From assembly GCA_964430695.1 (NCBI GenBank), contig CAYSFO010000050.1:1-8138 (forward strand): a DNA stretch of 8,138 nt, given 5' to 3'. A program made the position numbers and the translations under genes. Source of the DNA: MGBC108787 sp964430695 (lineage in GTDB: Bacteria; Bacillota_I; Bacilli_A; RF39; UBA660). The notes under the pieces were generated by a model. The model searched no databases, was not told the origin of the DNA, and saw only the letters and a program-made list of their open reading frames with translations. This document shows, piece by piece, positions 5,491 through 8,138 of this stretch; the stretch's first letter is position 1, and every line of letters begins with the position of its first letter.

Positions 5491-6402
5491 ATGAATAAGC
5501 AAGCATCTATTAAATTAAATAAACTTAAAAGAATTACTTTTCAAGAATTAGATATTAAGTATAAAAACGATGTTTTATTATACGAGGAAAAAGAAACATT
5601 ATTTTATAAAAATGATAAAATTTATACAAAAGATGGTAAGAATTTAAAAGATTTATTAAGGATTATAAAGATAAAAGATTTGTTTAGTATGAATTATGAG
5701 AATACGAATATATTGATACCAAGAACTTATGCAGAAAATCATAATCCAATACCATCTCATATTAGTGTACAATGTTTGTTTTTTCATAAATTAAATGCCA
5801 ACGAATTAGAAAGTATTTCTGAGATTATTAAAAATTCAAATTACAATAAAACGAATTATGATACTATGTGGATTGAAAATGAAAAGAAGTTTTCTGATAT
5901 AACCCCTCAAGATATCCTCTATATTATGAATAGAAGAGTGGGAGGCTGGGATGGCTCAGTAGCTAATCCAGTTATAGAATTATTATGTGCTGGAGGTCAT
6001 TTGCCTACGGTTTGGAATGAAAATTCCCAATCATTTGAAACATTAAGTTATATAGAATTATTAGAAAAAGAAATTCAAGAAGAAGTAGGACTTTCTATAT
6101 TGCCAGAACAAGTTTTAGAGTTGGGAAAGATTCATAATAAAGTATCAAATGAATTAGTAGTATTGTATGCTTTATTTATAGATTATAATCAGTTACTTCA
6201 AATTATTGATTTTTCTAAAGGGAATATTAAAGAAAATATTGATGGTATTTATTTGGGTGTTTTTAATGATGTCATGAAGTTGTATGATAAAAAGCCGAAT
6301 TATTTTGCTGGTGGTGAAAGTGCAAAACAAAGTAATTTCCCTAGTGATAATAAGATAATGGAAAGAATTAAAGAGTTATTAGAGGCTCAAAATGAAAAAT
6401 AA
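5491..6402 (+). CDS. Nudix-like hydrolase with N-terminal extension, first gene of the Tyr T-box operon
   Basis: The product has 303 residues, starting at ATG 5491 with SD GGAGGTGA (5480-5487). Residues 1-85 form a Lys/Asp-rich N-terminal region of unknown fold. ISVQCLFFHKL (91-101) begins the presumed Nudix core. ELLCAGGHL (163-171), followed after a gap by KEIQEEVGL (193-201), resembles the Nudix box GX5EX7REUXEEXGU. The Arg is Lys193, and an insertion separates the GG from the REUXEE part, so the box is variant. Nudix enzymes cleave nucleoside diphosphates linked to other groups, such as NDP-sugars, Ap4A or capped RNA; the substrate here cannot be read. It is not a standard MutT-length protein. 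Being read from a tyrosine T-box with a CYTH protein and TyrS, it may deal with nucleotides made or signalled during tyrosine shortage. That is inference. An isopentenyl-diphosphate isomerase-type Nudix fold is an alternative. Confidence 0.65.
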   Translation: MNKQASIKLNKLKRITFQELDIKYKNDVLLYEEKETLFYKNDKIYTKDGKNLKDLLRIIKIKDLFSMNYENTNILIPRTYAENHNPIPSHISVQCLFFHKLNANELESISEIIKNSNYNKTNYDTMWIENEKKFSDITPQDILYIMNRRVGGWDGSVANPVIELLCAGGHLPTVWNENSQSFETLSYIELLEKEIQEEVGLSILPEQVLELGKIHNKVSNELVVLYALFIDYNQLLQIIDFSKGNIKENIDGIYLGVFNDVMKLYDKKPNYFAGGESAKQSNFPSDNKIMERIKELLEAQNEK

Positions 6403-6440
6403 ATATGATTTATCAAAAGAAATGGGTAGGAGGAAATAAG

Positions 6441-6986
6441 ATGCATATTGAATATGAGGTCAGAATATTAAATATTAATAAAGATGAAGTCATTAGAAAA
6501 TTAGAAGAATTAAATGCTGAATTTAAATGGGAAAGGCTACAAAAAAGATATATTTATGATTTTAATCCTATTCTTCCAACAAAATGGATTAGATTACGTA
6601 CAGATGGTGAAGAAACAACATTGACAATAAAAAATATCAATTCATCTAAGATTGGTGGAACAGAAGAATTAGAAATAGGAGTAAGTGATTTAGAAAAAAC
6701 TAATTTAATTTTAAAAGAACTTGGGTATGTTCCTAAAGCAATACAAGAAAATAAAAGATGTAGATATTATTTAAATGAAGTAGAAATTGATATTGATTCA
6801 TGGCCAATGATTCCGGATTATATGGAAATCGAAGGAAAAAGTGAAGAAGAAGTAAATAGAACAATTGAACTTTTAGGCTATAAACAAGAAGATGTTACTA
6901 CAAAAGATTGTCAAACTATTTATAAAGATTATGGGATAGATTTAAATAAAATAGAAAATTTAGAATTGGAGAGTGAAAGAAAATGA
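6441..6986 (+). CDS. CYTH-domain protein, class IV adenylate cyclase (CyaB)/thiamine triphosphatase-like
   Basis: CYTH enzymes act on triphosphates (ATP to cAMP, thiamine triphosphate or tripolyphosphate) in a barrel lined with acidic and basic residues. Visible markers are EYEVR at 4-8 (the ExExK/R signature), IRLR (50-53), LTIK (61-64), EELEI (75-79), KRCRYYL (105-111), EIDIDSWP (115-122) and YMEIEG (127-132). Metal- and phosphate-binding side chains thus appear complete. EIDIDSWPxIPDYMEIEG is typical of the class IV cyclase-like branch. The start is ATG 6441 (181 residues), 7 bases after TAGGAGG (6427-6433). An in-frame ATG at 6405 lies before this site and is unlikely. The stop TGA overlaps the tyrS start (ATGA), indicating coupled translation. 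Whether it makes cAMP or hydrolyses triphosphates cannot be told from sequence. Confidence 0.88.
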   Translation: MHIEYEVRILNINKDEVIRKLEELNAEFKWERLQKRYIYDFNPILPTKWIRLRTDGEETTLTIKNINSSKIGGTEELEIGVSDLEKTNLILKELGYVPKAIQENKRCRYYLNEVEIDIDSWPMIPDYMEIEGKSEEEVNRTIELLGYKQEDVTTKDCQTIYKDYGIDLNKIENLELESERK

Positions 6987-8138
6987 CAGTTTATGAAGAT
7001 TTAGAATGGAGAGGCCTTATTAAGGACCAATCTAGTCCAGAAATAAAAAATATTTTAAATGGTTGTAATGCAACTTTTTATTGGGGAACTGATCCAACAG
7101 CTGATTCAATGCATTTAGGACATTATAGTTCTTTAGTGACAGCTAAAAGGTTAGCAAAATACGGGCATCATCCCATACTTTTAGTTGGAGGAGCAACTGG
7201 TTTAGTTGGAGACCCTAGACCAACTAGTGAACGAGAAATAATATCTAAAGAAGCATTGGAACATAATTTGGAGGGAATTCGTAAACAAATTGATAAAATT
7301 TTTGAAGGAAAAGCAGAAGTTGTTAATAATTATGATTGGACAAAAGATGTAAGTTTTTTAGATTTTATAAGAGATATTGGTAAATATATAAATGTCAATT
7401 ATATGTTAGATAAGGATATTATTCGTAGAAGATTAGAAACCGGAATTACTTTTGCAGAATTTTCTTACACATTAATGCAAGGATTTGATTTTTTACATTT
7501 ATTTCAAGAAAAAAATTGTATTTTACAAGTTGAAGGGTCTGACCAATGGGGTAATATTACCACAGGTATAGAATTAATTCGTAAAAAATTAGATAAAACT
7601 GCTTATGGATTTACGATGCCTTTGATATTAGATAGTTACGGCAATAAATTTGGTAAAAGTGAAGGCAATGCATTATGGCTTGATATAAATAAAACATCCT
7701 CTTATCAGTTATATCAATATCTTATTAATACTGATGATAAAATGGTTATTCACTATTTAAAAGTATTTACATTTCTATCACGTGAAGAAATAGAAAGCTT
7801 AGAAAAAAAGAATAATGCGCATCCAGAATTAAGAGAAGCTCATCAAGCGCTTGCTCGTGAAATTATTACTGATTTACATGGTAAAGAAGAATATGAGAAA
7901 GCTCGTAGAATGAGTGAATCTTTGTTTAGTGAAGATATAACAAAACTATCTGCGGAAGATATTATTGCTAGTTTAAAGGATATTCCAAGATTTGATATAA
8001 TCGAAGATTTACCATTAGTTGATATGCTAGTTAACAATTCTATTTGTAGTAGCAAAAGAGAAGCAAGAGAAATGATTACAAGTGGAGCAATTTCCATTAA
8101 TAATAAAAAAGAAACAGATTTAGATAAAATAATAACAA
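6983..8138 (+). CDS. tyrS: Tyrosyl-tRNA synthetase, 3' end cut by window
   Basis: TyrS charges tRNA-Tyr with tyrosine using ATP, a class I aminoacyl-tRNA synthetase. 385 codons are visible, from ATG 6983 (overlapping the previous stop) to the window end. The usual length is about 405-425, so roughly the last 20-40 residues are missing. Class I signatures are TFYWGTDPTADSMHLGH (31-47; HIGH motif as HLGH at 44-47), YTLMQGFDFLHL (tyrosine-pocket helix), VEGSDQWGNIT and KFGKS at 222-226 (the KMSKS motif). The C-terminal S4 RNA-binding domain starts around 345 (LVNNSICSSKREAREMITSG). The T-box with a UAC specifier 1.5 kb upstream independently supports the tyrosine assignment. A weak SD (GGAG 6968-6971) suggests translation depends on the upstream gene. 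Confidence 0.97.
   Translation, partial: MTVYEDLEWRGLIKDQSSPEIKNILNGCNATFYWGTDPTADSMHLGHYSSLVTAKRLAKYGHHPILLVGGATGLVGDPRPTSEREIISKEALEHNLEGIRKQIDKIFEGKAEVVNNYDWTKDVSFLDFIRDIGKYINVNYMLDKDIIRRRLETGITFAEFSYTLMQGFDFLHLFQEKNCILQVEGSDQWGNITTGIELIRKKLDKTAYGFTMPLILDSYGNKFGKSEGNALWLDINKTSSYQLYQYLINTDDKMVIHYLKVFTFLSREEIESLEKKNNAHPELREAHQALAREIITDLHGKEEYEKARRMSESLFSEDITKLSAEDIIASLKDIPRFDIIEDLPLVDMLVNNSICSSKREAREMITSGAISINNKKETDLDKIIT

Noticed and set aside
6405..6440. ATG 6405 as start of the CYTH protein.
   Set aside because: The strong SD TAGGAGG (6427-6433) lies downstream of it, and the conserved domain begins right at ATG 6441.
7843..8097. Minus-strand open frame opposite tyrS.
   Set aside because: It overlaps the TyrS C-terminal and S4 domains and has no supporting signals.
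1..8138. Possible alternative genetic code (TGA as Trp), as in Mycoplasma.
   Set aside because: All recognised proteins use TGG for Trp and have no internal TGA at conserved sites, and TGA serves as the stop in an ATGA overlap at 6983-6986.

Overview
The window comes from a low-GC Bacillota bacterium, most likely a Bacilli or former Mollicutes-type gut lineage. Codons are very AT-rich, Shine-Dalgarno sites are strong (AAGGAGG, GGAGGTGA), there is a T-box riboswitch, and there are YtxG/YtxH-like stress genes. Tryptophan is written TGG throughout and TGA serves as a stop at 6984-6986. This fits the standard genetic code and argues against a Mycoplasma/Spiroplasma-type genome. The species cannot be named from the sequence.

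Layout. (1) 1-1026, plus strand: the C-terminal part of a MurJ/SpoVB-type flippase that begins outside the window. (2) 1023-1352, minus strand: a small protein with a Gln/Asn/Tyr/Pro-rich N-terminus and a C-terminal coiled coil. It converges on the flippase so tightly that the two stop codons share bases, and its own terminator lies inside the flippase reading frame. (3) 1406-2038: trmB, tRNA m7G46 methyltransferase. (4) 2042-4376: a promoter and four tightly packed genes, ending at a terminator whose 3' arm contains the last stop codon. The genes encode a lipoprotein, an acidic disordered protein with a SepF-like amphipathic N-terminus, a one-pass membrane protein resembling DUF948/YtxG, and a YtxH-like protein. 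This looks like an envelope-associated operon. (5) 4378-4537: a possible small frameshifted remnant, followed by a stand-alone Fic-domain gene (4564-5223) whose catalytic histidine is replaced by glutamine. (6) 5266-8138: a T-box riboswitch with a UAC (Tyr) specifier, followed by an operon of a Nudix-like protein, a CYTH-domain (class IV adenylate cyclase-like) protein and tyrS. tyrS is cut by the window end.

The clearest biological story is the last region. A tyrosine-sensing T-box appears to control two nucleotide or polyphosphate-type enzymes together with tyrosyl-tRNA synthetase. The leader is compact, with almost no room for Stem II and the IIA/B pseudoknot. The most novel candidates are this operon, the four-gene envelope operon, and the His-to-Gln Fic protein that keeps an intact inhibitory motif. 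No mobile element, CRISPR array, tRNA or rRNA gene was seen.
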